DNA of 64,000 nucleotides, from contig NZ_JABBGJ010000024.1 in the NCBI RefSeq assembly GCF_012927345.1, positions 1 through 64,000 of the forward strand, given 5' to 3'. The position numbers were made by a program, and so were the translations under genes. The DNA is from Paraburkholderia polaris. GTDB lineage: Bacteria; Pseudomonadota; Gammaproteobacteria; Burkholderiales; Burkholderiaceae. Under the pieces are notes generated by a model. That model saw only the letters and a program-made list of their open reading frames with translations, had not been told where the DNA came from and did not search any database. Shown piece after piece: positions 55,131 to 63,584 of the stretch; the first letter of the stretch is position 1; every line of letters begins with the position of its first letter.

Positions 55131-55958
55131 CTAGCCGAGCGTGAGGCCGCCGTCGATATGGATCACCTGGCCGGTGATGTGACGCGCTTCGTCGGAGAGC
55201 AGGAACGCGATCAGTGCGGCGATATCCGCAGGCTCGGCGACGTGGCCGAGCGGCGTTGCTTCGGCGGCGCGGGTCCACACCGATGCATTATCGGCACTTG
55301 GGCCGCGATCTTTACGGGTGTAGCCGGGTGCCACGCAATTGACCGTCACGCCATGCGCCGCAAGTTCGGCGGCAGCGGTTTTAGCTAGCGATTCGATCGC
55401 CGCTTTCGCGGCCGCCGTGGCGGCGAACGGTGCGTCCACGCGATAGCGATGCGCGACGAACGAACTGAGCGCGACCACGCGACCCCGCTTCGAGGTTTCC
55501 AATGCGGGCGTCGCACGCTTGACGAGCGCGGCGAACGCGGCCGGCATGGCGGAGAAGGCGGCGCTGAATGCATCCGCGTCGAGTGCGTTGAGCGTTTGCC
55601 GTTGCGCGTGGCCGGCGTTCGCGACCAGTTGATCCAGCGCGCCGAAGCTCGCGAGCGTTTGATGAATCACGTGTTCGGCGGCGCCGCGTTCGGCCAGGTC
55701 GCCGAACACCGTCGCGCAGCGCGCGCCGTTCGCGCTGCAATCGGCTGCGACCTGTGCAAGACGCTGACGCGCTTCGTCGTCAGCGCCGCGTGCGTGCAGC
55801 ATCAACGCGGTGCGCGGCGCGGCGATGCGCCGGGCCAGTGCGGCGCCGATGCCGGAGCCCGCGCCGGTGATCAGGACGACGCGATCGAGCTCGGCGCTCC
55901 TCATGCCAGCCGTGCTGCTCGCGTCACCGGTGCCGCTCATGTCGCTCACGGTGTTCAC
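55131..55958 (-). CDS. Short-chain dehydrogenase/reductase family protein lacking the catalytic Tyr
   Basis: The product is 275 residues with a Rossmann fold: cofactor motif TGAGSGIG near residue 31, LVANAGHAQ, the Ser region VVALSS, and the C-terminal GQVIHIDGGLTLG. The YxxxK position reads TAAAK (in PFAATAAAKAAIES), so the usual Tyr is Thr while Lys is kept. Reductase activity is therefore doubtful. The start overlaps the ABC transporter stop by 4 bp, so the two are coupled. Confidence 0.87.
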   Translation of the reverse strand: MNTVSDMSGTGDASSTAGMRSAELDRVVLITGAGSGIGAALARRIAAPRTALMLHARGADDEARQRLAQVAADCSANGARCATVFGDLAERGAAEHVIHQTLASFGALDQLVANAGHAQRQTLNALDADAFSAAFSAMPAAFAALVKRATPALETSKRGRVVALSSFVAHRYRVDAPFAATAAAKAAIESLAKTAAAELAAHGVTVNCVAPGYTRKDRGPSADNASVWTRAAEATPLGHVAEPADIAALIAFLLSDEARHITGQVIHIDGGLTLG

Positions 55959-57706
55959 GCTGCAATCGCTTCGCCCGAGCGCTCGACGTCGAGCGTTTCG
56001 CCATGGAACGCCGCCAGCGATTCGCGATGCGCGACGCTGACGATCGCCGCCTTCGGCAGCCGCTCGGTGAACAGGTGATACAGACGTGCTTCGTTTTCCG
56101 CATCGAGCGCGCTGGTCGCTTCGTCGAGGAACAGATAGTCCGGCTTATGCAGCAGCACGCGCGCGCCGGCGAGACGTTGTTGTTCGCCCGGCGAGAGGAC
56201 GCGTGTCCAGTGCCCCGATTCCTGCAGGCGGTCGGCATATTCCGACAGGTGGCAGGTGACGAGCGCTTCGCGGCATTCTTCGTCAGTGTAGGTGTCCGAA
56301 GAGGACGGATAGGTGAGCGCGGCTTTCAGCGTGCCGATCGGCATGTAGCTGACCTGCGGGATGAACATCATGCGCGCGTTGACCGGTGCGTCGATCGAGC
56401 CGTCGCCGAACGGCCACAAGCCTGCAAGCGCGCGCATCAGCGTGCTCTTGCCCGAGCCGGACGGACCACGCACCAGCCAGCGCGAGCCCGGCGTGATCGC
56501 GATATCGCGGATGCGTGACAGCGGGTTGCCATTCGGCAGCGCAAGCTGGAGGCCGTCGGTGACGAGCTTGTCTTCGTCGACAAAATGCAGCTTGATGCCG
56601 CCATGCGCGGTACCGGGCGACACCGATTCCTTCAGACGCGGCGCATGCACGATGCGCTTGAATTCACGCAACCGGTTCACGGTAGCGCGCCACTCGACCA
56701 GGGTGCCGTAACTGTTGATGAACCACGAAAACGAATCGCTGACGGTACCGAATGCGCTCGAAATCTGCATCAGCACGCCGAACGTGAACGCGCCCGCGAA
56801 GTAACGGGGTGCCGCCACGACCAGCGGAAAGATGATCGCGATCTGACCATAGAAGCTCAGCACGAAGGTGAGCCGCTTGGTGTACTTCATCACCTGCCAC
56901 CAGTTGTCGCGGATGCGGGCGAACAGCGTGTGCGTGCTCTTCTTTTCGGTCTCCATGCCGTCGTAGAAGGCGATCTGCTCGGCATTTTCACGCAGACGGA
57001 TCAGGCCGAAACGGAAATCCGCCTCGACTTTCTGCGCCTGGTAATTGATCGACACAAGCGGATGGCCGACCTTCTGGATGATCAGCGAGCCGACCACCGC
57101 GTACAGCGCCGCGGCCCACACCATGTAGCCCGGAATCTGCACCGGCATGCCGCCGAGCGAAACGGTCAGCGCGCCGGCCAGCGACCACAGGATCGTGATG
57201 AACGAGACCAGCGTGACGACCGTGGAGAGCAGATCGAGCGTCAGCGAGAGCGTGGTGGTGGCGAACGATTGCAGGTCGTCGCTGATCCGCTGGTCGGGGT
57301 TGTCGGCGAGCCGGTCGCGTTCGATCCGGTAGAAGGCGCTGTCGTGTAGCCACTCGTTGAGATAACGCGTGGTCAGCCACTGGCGCCAGCGAAAGCCGAG
57401 CATCTGGCGCAGATAGCGGCCATACACCGCGAGGATGATGAAGCCGAACGCGAGTCCCGAGAACACCATCAGCAACTGCGGGAAGTCGTGCACGTTCTTG
57501 GTCTGCAGCGCGTTGTAGAAGTCGGCGCTCCAGCGGTTCAGGCGCACGTTGATCCACACGACGAGCAGATTCATCACGATGATCGCGATGAGCAGCACCC
57601 ACGCCGTTTTTCGTTCTTCGGAAACCCAGTAAGGTTTGATCAGGCTCCAGGCGGAGACTTTGTCGTCCGGCGGCAGCGCGGGTCTGGAAGCGGTATTCGG
57701 TGTCAT
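55955..57706 (-). CDS. ABC transporter, fused permease/ATPase of the SbmA-BacA/YddA type
   Basis: The product is 583 residues. The start at 57706 gives MTPNTASRPALPPDDKVSAW. The N-terminal half has about six membrane segments, with the NRWSADFYNALQ motif typical of this group. The ATPase domain has Walker A GPSGSGKSTLMRALAG, signature LSPGEQQRLAGAR and Walker B YLFLDEATSALDAE. Relatives move peptides or vitamin B12-like compounds. The substrate here is unknown. It leads a two-gene unit with the SDR gene. Confidence 0.9.
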   Translation of the reverse strand: MTPNTASRPALPPDDKVSAWSLIKPYWVSEERKTAWVLLIAIIVMNLLVVWINVRLNRWSADFYNALQTKNVHDFPQLLMVFSGLAFGFIILAVYGRYLRQMLGFRWRQWLTTRYLNEWLHDSAFYRIERDRLADNPDQRISDDLQSFATTTLSLTLDLLSTVVTLVSFITILWSLAGALTVSLGGMPVQIPGYMVWAAALYAVVGSLIIQKVGHPLVSINYQAQKVEADFRFGLIRLRENAEQIAFYDGMETEKKSTHTLFARIRDNWWQVMKYTKRLTFVLSFYGQIAIIFPLVVAAPRYFAGAFTFGVLMQISSAFGTVSDSFSWFINSYGTLVEWRATVNRLREFKRIVHAPRLKESVSPGTAHGGIKLHFVDEDKLVTDGLQLALPNGNPLSRIRDIAITPGSRWLVRGPSGSGKSTLMRALAGLWPFGDGSIDAPVNARMMFIPQVSYMPIGTLKAALTYPSSSDTYTDEECREALVTCHLSEYADRLQESGHWTRVLSPGEQQRLAGARVLLHKPDYLFLDEATSALDAENEARLYHLFTERLPKAAIVSVAHRESLAAFHGETLDVERSGEAIAA

Positions 57707-58089
57707 GAGCATCCTGGTGAAGTGCTGGCCCATGTGGGCTGGCCCATGTCGGGCTGGCACCAGTTGGGCCGGCCCCACGGCGGGTTTGCGGTGCGTGACC
57801 CGGGCGTCGTGCTCGACGAACGCACGTCCGGGTGAGCGTCCGATTCTGGCGCGAAGCCCTTAAGTGAAAATTAATTTCCGTTCAGCGGCCTTGCCTCGGG
57901 GCCGCCGTCGCGCATGGCGGCTAAGCATGCAGCCCGCGCGTAGCTCCTGCGGCATCCGGTCTTGGCATTGTGCCAGAGCGCTGCGTTCGGCCGTATTGAC
58001 GAATTGAAAGATGGTGCCGGATCAACTGCGCGCGATTGCATGGGCCACTGGTTTGCGGGCGCCGCGCCTTTTATGGTCTAATGACCTTC
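57707..58089. other. Non-coding gap between the ABC transporter gene and the thi leader
   Basis: Divergent upstream region of about 380 bp. It holds a short 14-bp direct repeat at 57725-57749 next to the ABC start. No gene was recognised. Confidence 0.65.
57725..57749. repeat. Short direct repeat upstream of the ABC transporter gene
   Basis: CTGGCCCATGT occurs at 57725-57735 and again at 57739-57749, a 14-bp period. It lies 19-43 bp before the transporter start codon on the opposite strand. Confidence 0.6.
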
Positions 58090-58198
58090 GACGAAACAGG
58101 GGTGCTTTGCCCACAGGCTGCGTGATTCTCACGCAGCGGCGGCGAGGCTGAGAGAGACCCTTTGCACCCGATCCGGGTAATACCGGCGCGGGAAGTTT
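58090..58198 (+). promoter_or_regulatory. TPP riboswitch (thi box)
   Basis: The thiamine pyrophosphate aptamer is recognised by GGGGTGC near the 5' side, GGCTGAGAGAGACCC at about 58146-58160, and GATCCGGGTAATACCGGCG at about 58170-58188. A species-specific stem GCTGCGTGA/TCACGCAGC (58117-58125 with 58129-58137) fits the variable P3a arm. Downstream, GCGTCC/GGACGC (58234-58239 with 58246-58251) and CCGGC/GCCGG (58265-58269 with 58277-58281) hairpins plus a T7 run (58302-58308) may form the expression platform. It controls the thi operon. Confidence 0.95.
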
Positions 58199-58327
58199 CC
58201 GGAAGAAACCAGTCTTCCATTCCCCGCCGGGCGGCGTCCGTCATTGGACGCGCGTATTGCCCGGCCGGCCTCACCCGCCGGTTTCGTCCTGGGTACGTGC
58301 GTTTTTTTGCCGTACGGAAAGGATTCG

Positions 58328-58444
58328 ATGACCGCCTATTCTTCATACATGTGTTTTGCTCGTCGCCACGCTCTCGCCGGTTATGTCGGCGCGCCGTGCT
58401 GCTTTAATGTTGCTTGCCGTTGCGACTCGGAGTGGGCGCGATGA
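58328..58444 (+). CDS. Possible 38-residue leader peptide coupled to thiO
   Basis: An ATG at 58328 follows GGAAAGGA with good spacing. The frame encodes MTAYSSYMCFARRHALAGYV and 18 more residues, with five Cys in all, and ends in TGA 58442-58444, overlapping the thiO ATG (58441) as ATGA. No family was recognised. It could be a small coupling ORF in the riboswitch-controlled leader or simply chance. Conservation would decide. Confidence 0.4.
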   Translation: MTAYSSYMCFARRHALAGYVGAPCCFNVACRCDSEWAR

Positions 58445-59571
58445 ACCGTCCTGCCCAACCTGATTTCGCCGTGCTTGGCGGCGGCCTGTGCGGGCGCCTC
58501 GTTGCATGGCGTCTCGCCGGGCAAGGGCATCGCGTGGCGCTCTATGAGCGCGGCGATGCCGCGGGTACCCAAGCCGCCGCCTGGGTTGCTGCCGCCATGT
58601 TGGCGCCGCTGGCCGAAGCCGCCAGTGCTGAACTGCTGATCACGCGCCTCGGCGCCAGTTCGCTCGACAGCTGGCCGCAAGTGCTGGCCGAATTGCCCGA
58701 ACCGGTGTTCTTTCAGCGCAATGGCACGCTCGTCGTATGGCATCACGCCGACCGGACTGAAGCGCCGTTGTTCGAACGCCGCGTGCGCTCGAACGCACCT
58801 GCCGAATTGCTCGACGGCGGCTTCGTGACGCTTGCCGGTGCCCAGCTCGGCGCCGCCGAGCCCGCCTTGGCGGGTCGCTTCAATCAGGGCTGGCTGCTGC
58901 CGCGCGAAGGCCAACTGGATAACCGTCAGGTGCTCGCCGCGCTCGCTGCGGGTCTTGCCCAGCGCGGTGTCGAAACGCACTGGAATACGCCGGTCGACGA
59001 TCATGCGCTACCGCCCGCGCGCGTCACGATCGACTGCCGGGGTTTGGGCGCGAAGTCCGTGCTGCCCACGCTGCGCGGCATCCGCGGCGAAGTCGCCCGA
59101 GTGCATGCGCCCGGTATCAAGCTGACGCGGCCGGTGCGGCTGCTGCACCCGCGCTATCCGCTGTATATCGCGCCGAAGCCGGACGATCTCTACGTGATCG
59201 GCGCGACCGAAGTGGAAGGCGAGGACATGTCGCCGGTCAGCGTGCGCTCGGCGCTCGAACTGCTGAGCGCGGCGTTTTCCGTGCATCCCGGCTTCGGCGA
59301 GGCACGCATCCTCGAACTGAATTCGCAGTGCCGCCCGACTTTGCCGGACCACCGTCCGGCTTTGCTGTGGGATGGCGCGCAGACGCTGCGCGTGAACGGC
59401 CTGTACCGGCACGGCTACATGATCGTGCCCGAAGTCGCCGATGAAGCCGTGCGCTTCGCCGCGGCGCTGCTCGACGGCCGCATTGGCGACGCCGATGCGT
59501 TCGCCGACTGGCAAAGTGCCGCGCGCTGGAGCGAGCTGTTTCAACTGGATTCCACGCGGGAACCGGCATGA
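58441..59571 (+). CDS. thiO: FAD-dependent glycine oxidase ThiO
   Basis: ThiO oxidises glycine to dehydroglycine for thiazole synthesis in aerobes, replacing ThiH. The ATG at 58441 follows GGAGTGG and gives 376 residues. The FAD motif is FAVLGGGLCGRLVAWRLAGQ, and the DAO-family C terminus has VNGLYRHGYMIVPEVADEAV. It is the first recognised enzyme gene behind the TPP riboswitch and is followed by thiS. Confidence 0.94.
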   Translation: MNRPAQPDFAVLGGGLCGRLVAWRLAGQGHRVALYERGDAAGTQAAAWVAAAMLAPLAEAASAELLITRLGASSLDSWPQVLAELPEPVFFQRNGTLVVWHHADRTEAPLFERRVRSNAPAELLDGGFVTLAGAQLGAAEPALAGRFNQGWLLPREGQLDNRQVLAALAAGLAQRGVETHWNTPVDDHALPPARVTIDCRGLGAKSVLPTLRGIRGEVARVHAPGIKLTRPVRLLHPRYPLYIAPKPDDLYVIGATEVEGEDMSPVSVRSALELLSAAFSVHPGFGEARILELNSQCRPTLPDHRPALLWDGAQTLRVNGLYRHGYMIVPEVADEAVRFAAALLDGRIGDADAFADWQSAARWSELFQLDSTREPA

Positions 59572-59659
59572 GCGTTGCGCGCCTGTTGGTGAAATGACCA
59601 CAGGCAAACAAGCTCGCGCCAAGCCGCTACCGCCATCGATTGAACCGTATTCGAACACC

Positions 59660-59857
59660 ATGGACATTCATATCAATCAGAAGCCGTTGTCGCTGCCCGA
59701 AGGCGCGACTGTCGCCGATGCGCTCGCCGCGTTCGGCGCGCGTCCGCCGTTCGCGGTCGCGCTGAACGGCGATTTCGTCGCACGTACCCAGCATGCGGCG
59801 CGCGCGCTGCAGCCGGGCGACAAGCTCGATGTCGTGCAACCCGTGGCCGGCGGCTAA
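59660..59857 (+). CDS. thiS: Sulfur carrier protein ThiS
   Basis: ThiS is a ubiquitin-like carrier whose C-terminal thiocarboxylate donates sulfur to the thiazole. The ATG at 59660 gives 65 residues, MDIHINQKPLSLPEG at the start and the required Gly-Gly end (VVQPVAGG). The gap of 88 bp after thiO has no other gene. thiG follows within 33 bp. Confidence 0.94.
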   Translation: MDIHINQKPLSLPEGATVADALAAFGARPPFAVALNGDFVARTQHAARALQPGDKLDVVQPVAGG

Positions 59858-59890
59858 GTGCCGCGCCATGCATTGCCGGAGACCAGGACT

Positions 59891-60712
59891 ATGCAAATGA
59901 CTTCCCCCCAAACGGCCGACGCGCTCACGCTCTACGGCCAAACTTTCGCGAGCCGCGTGCTGCTCGGCACCTCGCGCTATCCGTCGCTGCAATCGCTGTC
60001 CGATTCGATCGACGCGGCGCAGCCCGGTATGGTGACCGTCGCGCTGCGCCGGCAAATGAACGAAGGCGGCGCCGAAGCTGGTTTCTTCGACCTGCTCAAG
60101 CGCCACGGCGTGCCGCTGTTGCCTAACACCGCCGGCTGCCTGACCGTCGGCGAGGCGGTGACGACCGCGCACATGGCGCGTGAAATCTTCGACACCGAGT
60201 GGATCAAGCTCGAACTGATCGGCGACGACTACACGTTGCAGCCTGATCCGGTCGGTCTGATCGAAGCAGCCACACAGTTGATCAAGGACGGTTTCAAGGT
60301 CCTGCCGTATTGCACCGAAGATCTCGTGATCGGCCGCCGTCTGCTCGATGCGGGCTGCGAGGCCCTGATGCCCTGGGGCGCGCCGATCGGCACCGGCAAG
60401 GGCGTGATCAATCCGTACGGCCTGCGGGTGTTGCGTGAACGCCTGCCAGATGTGCCGCTGATCGTCGACGCGGGCCTCGGCGTGCCGTCGCACGCGGCGC
60501 AAGTGATGGAGTGGGGCTTCGACGGCGTGCTGCTGAACACCGCCGTTTCGCAGGCGACCCATCCCGACGCGATGGCGCGCGCCTTTGCGCTGGGCGTCGA
60601 AGCGGGCCGCCAGGCTTTTCTGGCGGGGCCGATGGCCGAGCGCGAAAGCGCGCACGCGAGCACGCCGGTGGTCGGCATGCCGTTCTGGCATCAAGACGGG
60701 AGCGCCGCATGA
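59891..60712 (+). CDS. thiG: Thiazole synthase
   Basis: ThiG assembles the thiazole phosphate ring from DXP, dehydroglycine and ThiS-thiocarboxylate. The ATG at 59891 gives MQMTSPQTADALTLYGQTF and 273 residues. The barrel has VKLELIGDDYTLQPDP-like sequence (here IKLELIGDDYTLQPDPVGLI), LMPWGAPIGTGKG and VDAGLGVPSHAAQVMEWG. Its stop overlaps the thiE start (ATGA). Confidence 0.95.
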   Translation: MQMTSPQTADALTLYGQTFASRVLLGTSRYPSLQSLSDSIDAAQPGMVTVALRRQMNEGGAEAGFFDLLKRHGVPLLPNTAGCLTVGEAVTTAHMAREIFDTEWIKLELIGDDYTLQPDPVGLIEAATQLIKDGFKVLPYCTEDLVIGRRLLDAGCEALMPWGAPIGTGKGVINPYGLRVLRERLPDVPLIVDAGLGVPSHAAQVMEWGFDGVLLNTAVSQATHPDAMARAFALGVEAGRQAFLAGPMAERESAHASTPVVGMPFWHQDGSAA

Positions 60713-61812
60713 CGCAAACTTTGCCTTTGACCGGCCGCGACCTCTTCTGGCCGCCCGCCGATGAACTCACCGAAGCCGCCGAGCGGATCCGCGCCCGCCT
60801 GGGCGAGTGGCCGCCGACGCATGCGCCGTGGCGTATCTGCCTGACCGCGCCGGACGAGCCGAACGGCGGAGACCTGATCATCGTCGCCGACGCGCAGCAG
60901 CATGGCGAGCAGGTGGCGCGCTGGCTGGTGCAGGGCGCCGGCGTGATCGTCGCTGCGGAAAATACGGCGGCGCTCCATCTGGGCGGCGAGAAATACCGCC
61001 TGGAAGGTCATCTGGCGGAAGACTGGATTCCTGCGCTAGCTGCGTTTCTGGACTGCGGCTTCGATCCACATGACGCGCTGGTGCTCGCTCTGGCGTGGCG
61101 CGACGGCGACGAAACCAAAGCAGACGACGCATTTCCGGCGGATATCGCGCATTTCCCGCGCCTCGCCGGCCTGCCGGCCGCGCCGGCGCAAGCGTTCGCG
61201 CGTTGCCCCGACCGGCTGGGTCTCTATCCAGTGCTGCCGACCGCCGAGTGGGTCGAACGGGTAGTGGGCTTTGGCGTGAAAACGGTCCAGTTGCGCCGCA
61301 AATCGGCCGAGCCTGCCGACGAACTGAAGCGCGAAATCGCTCGCTGTGTCGTCGCGGGCCGTGAGCACGATGCCCAGGTTTTCATCAACGATCATTGGCA
61401 AGCCGCGCTGGAAGCGGGCGCCTACGGCGTCCACCTCGGCCAGGAAGACGTGCATACGGCCGATCTGTCGGCACTTGCCACCGCCGGCATCCGGCTCGGT
61501 CTGTCGACACACGGTTTCTACGAGATTCTGAAGGCTCTGCACTTCCGGCCCAGCTACATTGCCTTGGGCGCGGTGTTCCCGACCACCACCAAGGTCATGC
61601 CGACCGCGCCGCAGGGCCTCAAGCGTCTGGCACGCTATGTACGCCTGCTCGACGGCGTCGTACCGCTGGTGGCGATCGGCGGGATCGATCTGCAGGTGCT
61701 GCCGGACGTGCTGGCGACGGGCGTAGGCTGTGCGGCTGTGGTGCGCGCTGTGACCGAGGCCGCCGATCCGGCTGCCGCGGTTTCTGCGCTGCAACATGCG
61801 TTTACGCAATAA
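60709..61812 (+). CDS. thiE: Thiamine-phosphate synthase ThiE with a long N-terminal extension
   Basis: ThiE joins HMP pyrophosphate and thiazole phosphate to thiamine phosphate. The product is 367 residues, while the enzyme alone is about 210. The C-terminal part (from about 165) has the ThiE pattern: VKTVQLRRK, VFINDHWQAALEAGAYGVHL, GLSTHGFYE and GAVFPTTTKVMP. The first about 160 residues include GHLAEDWIPALAAFLDCGFD and may be a decayed ThiD-like kinase region; this is inference. It overlaps thiG. Confidence 0.92.
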   Translation: MTQTLPLTGRDLFWPPADELTEAAERIRARLGEWPPTHAPWRICLTAPDEPNGGDLIIVADAQQHGEQVARWLVQGAGVIVAAENTAALHLGGEKYRLEGHLAEDWIPALAAFLDCGFDPHDALVLALAWRDGDETKADDAFPADIAHFPRLAGLPAAPAQAFARCPDRLGLYPVLPTAEWVERVVGFGVKTVQLRRKSAEPADELKREIARCVVAGREHDAQVFINDHWQAALEAGAYGVHLGQEDVHTADLSALATAGIRLGLSTHGFYEILKALHFRPSYIALGAVFPTTTKVMPTAPQGLKRLARYVRLLDGVVPLVAIGGIDLQVLPDVLATGVGCAAVVRAVTEAADPAAAVSALQHAFTQ

Positions 61813-61868
61813 TCGTCAAGTTCAGTAAAGGGACAGGGCACCTCACGGCAGCTTTTGCATGATGGCCC

Positions 61869-61874
61869 TATAAT
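61869..61874 (+). promoter_or_regulatory. Candidate -10 box upstream of mlaF
   Basis: A consensus TATAAT lies 33 bp before the mlaF start. No convincing -35 element stands at 16-18 bp. TTTTGC at 61853-61858 is too close. A weak call. Confidence 0.35.
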
Positions 61875-61906
61875 TCGGCCTTCCGTGTAAAAGGACTGTC
61901 AGTTTC

Positions 61907-62728
61907 GTGTCTTCCTCCCCCGAGACCTTACTCGAGCTGCGCGACGTCGACTTCGGTTATGGCGACCGGCTCGTCCTGTCGAAACTGAATCTGCGCTTCA
62001 AGCGTGGCCAGGTCGTCGCGGTTATGGGCGGCTCGGGTTGCGGCAAAACCACGGTGCTGCGTCTGATCGGCGGTCTGGTGCGCGCGCAGCGCGGCCAGAT
62101 TCTGTTTCAAGGCCAGGACATCGGTGCACAAACGCGTGACGGCCTCTACGCGCTGCGCCGCAAAATGGGCATGTTGTTTCAGTTTGGCGCGCTGTTCACC
62201 GACATGTCGGTGTTCGAAAATGTTGCCTTCGCGCTGCGCGAGCACACCGACCTCCCCGAAGAACTGATTCGCGACCTCGTGTTGATGAAGCTCAACGCGG
62301 TCGGGTTGCGCGGCGCGCGCGACCTGGCGCCGTCGGAAATCTCGGGCGGCATGGCGCGGCGTGTGGCGCTGGCCCGGGCGATCGCGCTCGACCCCGAGCT
62401 GATGATGTACGACGAGCCGTTCGCCGGCCTCGATCCGATCTCGCTCGGCATCACCGCAAACCTGATTCGCGCGCTGAATCAGGCACTTGGCGCGACCTCG
62501 ATCCTCGTCACGCACGACGTGCCGGAATCGTTCGCGATTGCCGATTACGTCTATTTCCTCGCCAACGGCGGGGTGCATGCCGAAGGCACGCCGGTCGAGC
62601 TGCGCGCGTCGACTGATCCTACGGTGCGCCAGTTCATCGACGGCGCGCCGGATGGCCCATTCAAATTTCACTACCCCAGCAAGACGCCGCTCGCGGCGGA
62701 CTTCGGCATCGGCGGAGGTCAGTCATGA
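61907..62728 (+). CDS. mlaF: Phospholipid ABC transporter ATP-binding protein MlaF
   Basis: MlaF powers the MlaFEDB complex, which moves phospholipids between periplasmic MlaC and the inner membrane to keep outer-membrane asymmetry. The GTG start at 61907 follows AAAGGAC. The product is 273 residues with Walker A GGSGCGKTTVLRLIGG, signature ISGGMARRVALARA, Walker B LMMYDEPFAGLD and switch His in VTHDVPES. mlaE starts in an ATGA overlap. Confidence 0.95.
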   Translation: MSSSPETLLELRDVDFGYGDRLVLSKLNLRFKRGQVVAVMGGSGCGKTTVLRLIGGLVRAQRGQILFQGQDIGAQTRDGLYALRRKMGMLFQFGALFTDMSVFENVAFALREHTDLPEELIRDLVLMKLNAVGLRGARDLAPSEISGGMARRVALARAIALDPELMMYDEPFAGLDPISLGITANLIRALNQALGATSILVTHDVPESFAIADYVYFLANGGVHAEGTPVELRASTDPTVRQFIDGAPDGPFKFHYPSKTPLAADFGIGGGQS

Positions 62729-63492
62729 TCAGTTCGATCGGCCGCTCGGTGCTCGACGGGTTGGGCACGGCCGGCTATGCCACGCGTTTCTTCTTCCGGC
62801 TGCTGCTCGAGTTTTTCCCGCTGCTGCGCCGGCCGCGCCTTGTCACGAAGCAGATCCTCTTCGTGGGTAATTATTCGCTGGTGATCATCGCCGTCTCGGG
62901 GCTGTTCGTCGGCTTCGTGCTTGGCTTGCAGGGCTATTACACGCTGAATCGCTACGGCTCCGAGCAGGCGTTGGGACTGCTGGTCGCGCTTTCGCTGGTG
63001 CGCGAACTCGGGCCAGTGGTCACGGCGCTCCTGTTCGCGGGCCGCGCCGGCACGTCGCTCACGGCCGAGATCGGCTTGATGAAGGCGGGTGAGCAATTGA
63101 CCGCGATGGAAATGATGGCGGTGGATCCGGTCAAGGTGGTGGTGGCGCCGCGCCTGTGGGCGGGGATTATTTCCATGCCGATTCTGGCCGCGATTTTCAG
63201 TGCGGTCGGTGTGTTCGGCGGTTATGTGGTGGGCGTGCTGCTGATCGGCGTCGATTCCGGCGCGTTCTGGTCGCAGATGCAAGGCGGCGTCGATGTCTGG
63301 CGCGATGTCGGCGCCGGGGTCATCAAGAGCGTGGTGTTCGGCCTCGCGGTGACCTTCGTGGCGCTGTTTCAGGGCTACGAAGCCAAACCGACGCCGGAAG
63401 GCGTGTCGCGCGCTACGACCAGGACGGTTGTGTACGCGTCGCTTGCGGTGCTCGGCCTCGATTTTCTGCTGACCGCACTGATGTTCAGCTAA
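62725..63492 (+). CDS. mlaE: Phospholipid ABC transporter permease MlaE
   Basis: MlaE is the membrane permease of the Mla complex. The product is 255 residues with about five to six membrane segments. Family segments are LVRELGPVVTALLFAGRAGT, MKAGEQLTAMEMMAVDPVK and the C-terminal EAKPTPEGVSRATTRTVV. It lies between mlaF (4-bp overlap) and mlaD. Confidence 0.95.
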   Translation: MISSIGRSVLDGLGTAGYATRFFFRLLLEFFPLLRRPRLVTKQILFVGNYSLVIIAVSGLFVGFVLGLQGYYTLNRYGSEQALGLLVALSLVRELGPVVTALLFAGRAGTSLTAEIGLMKAGEQLTAMEMMAVDPVKVVVAPRLWAGIISMPILAAIFSAVGVFGGYVVGVLLIGVDSGAFWSQMQGGVDVWRDVGAGVIKSVVFGLAVTFVALFQGYEAKPTPEGVSRATTRTVVYASLAVLGLDFLLTALMFS

Positions 63493-63584
63493 AACTGCGC
63501 TGCACGTTTTCGCTCAACGGGCGCGCCTCGGGTTGCGCGTGACGAAGAGCGGGAGCAGCGTGGCGGATTCACTTTGGGATGACG

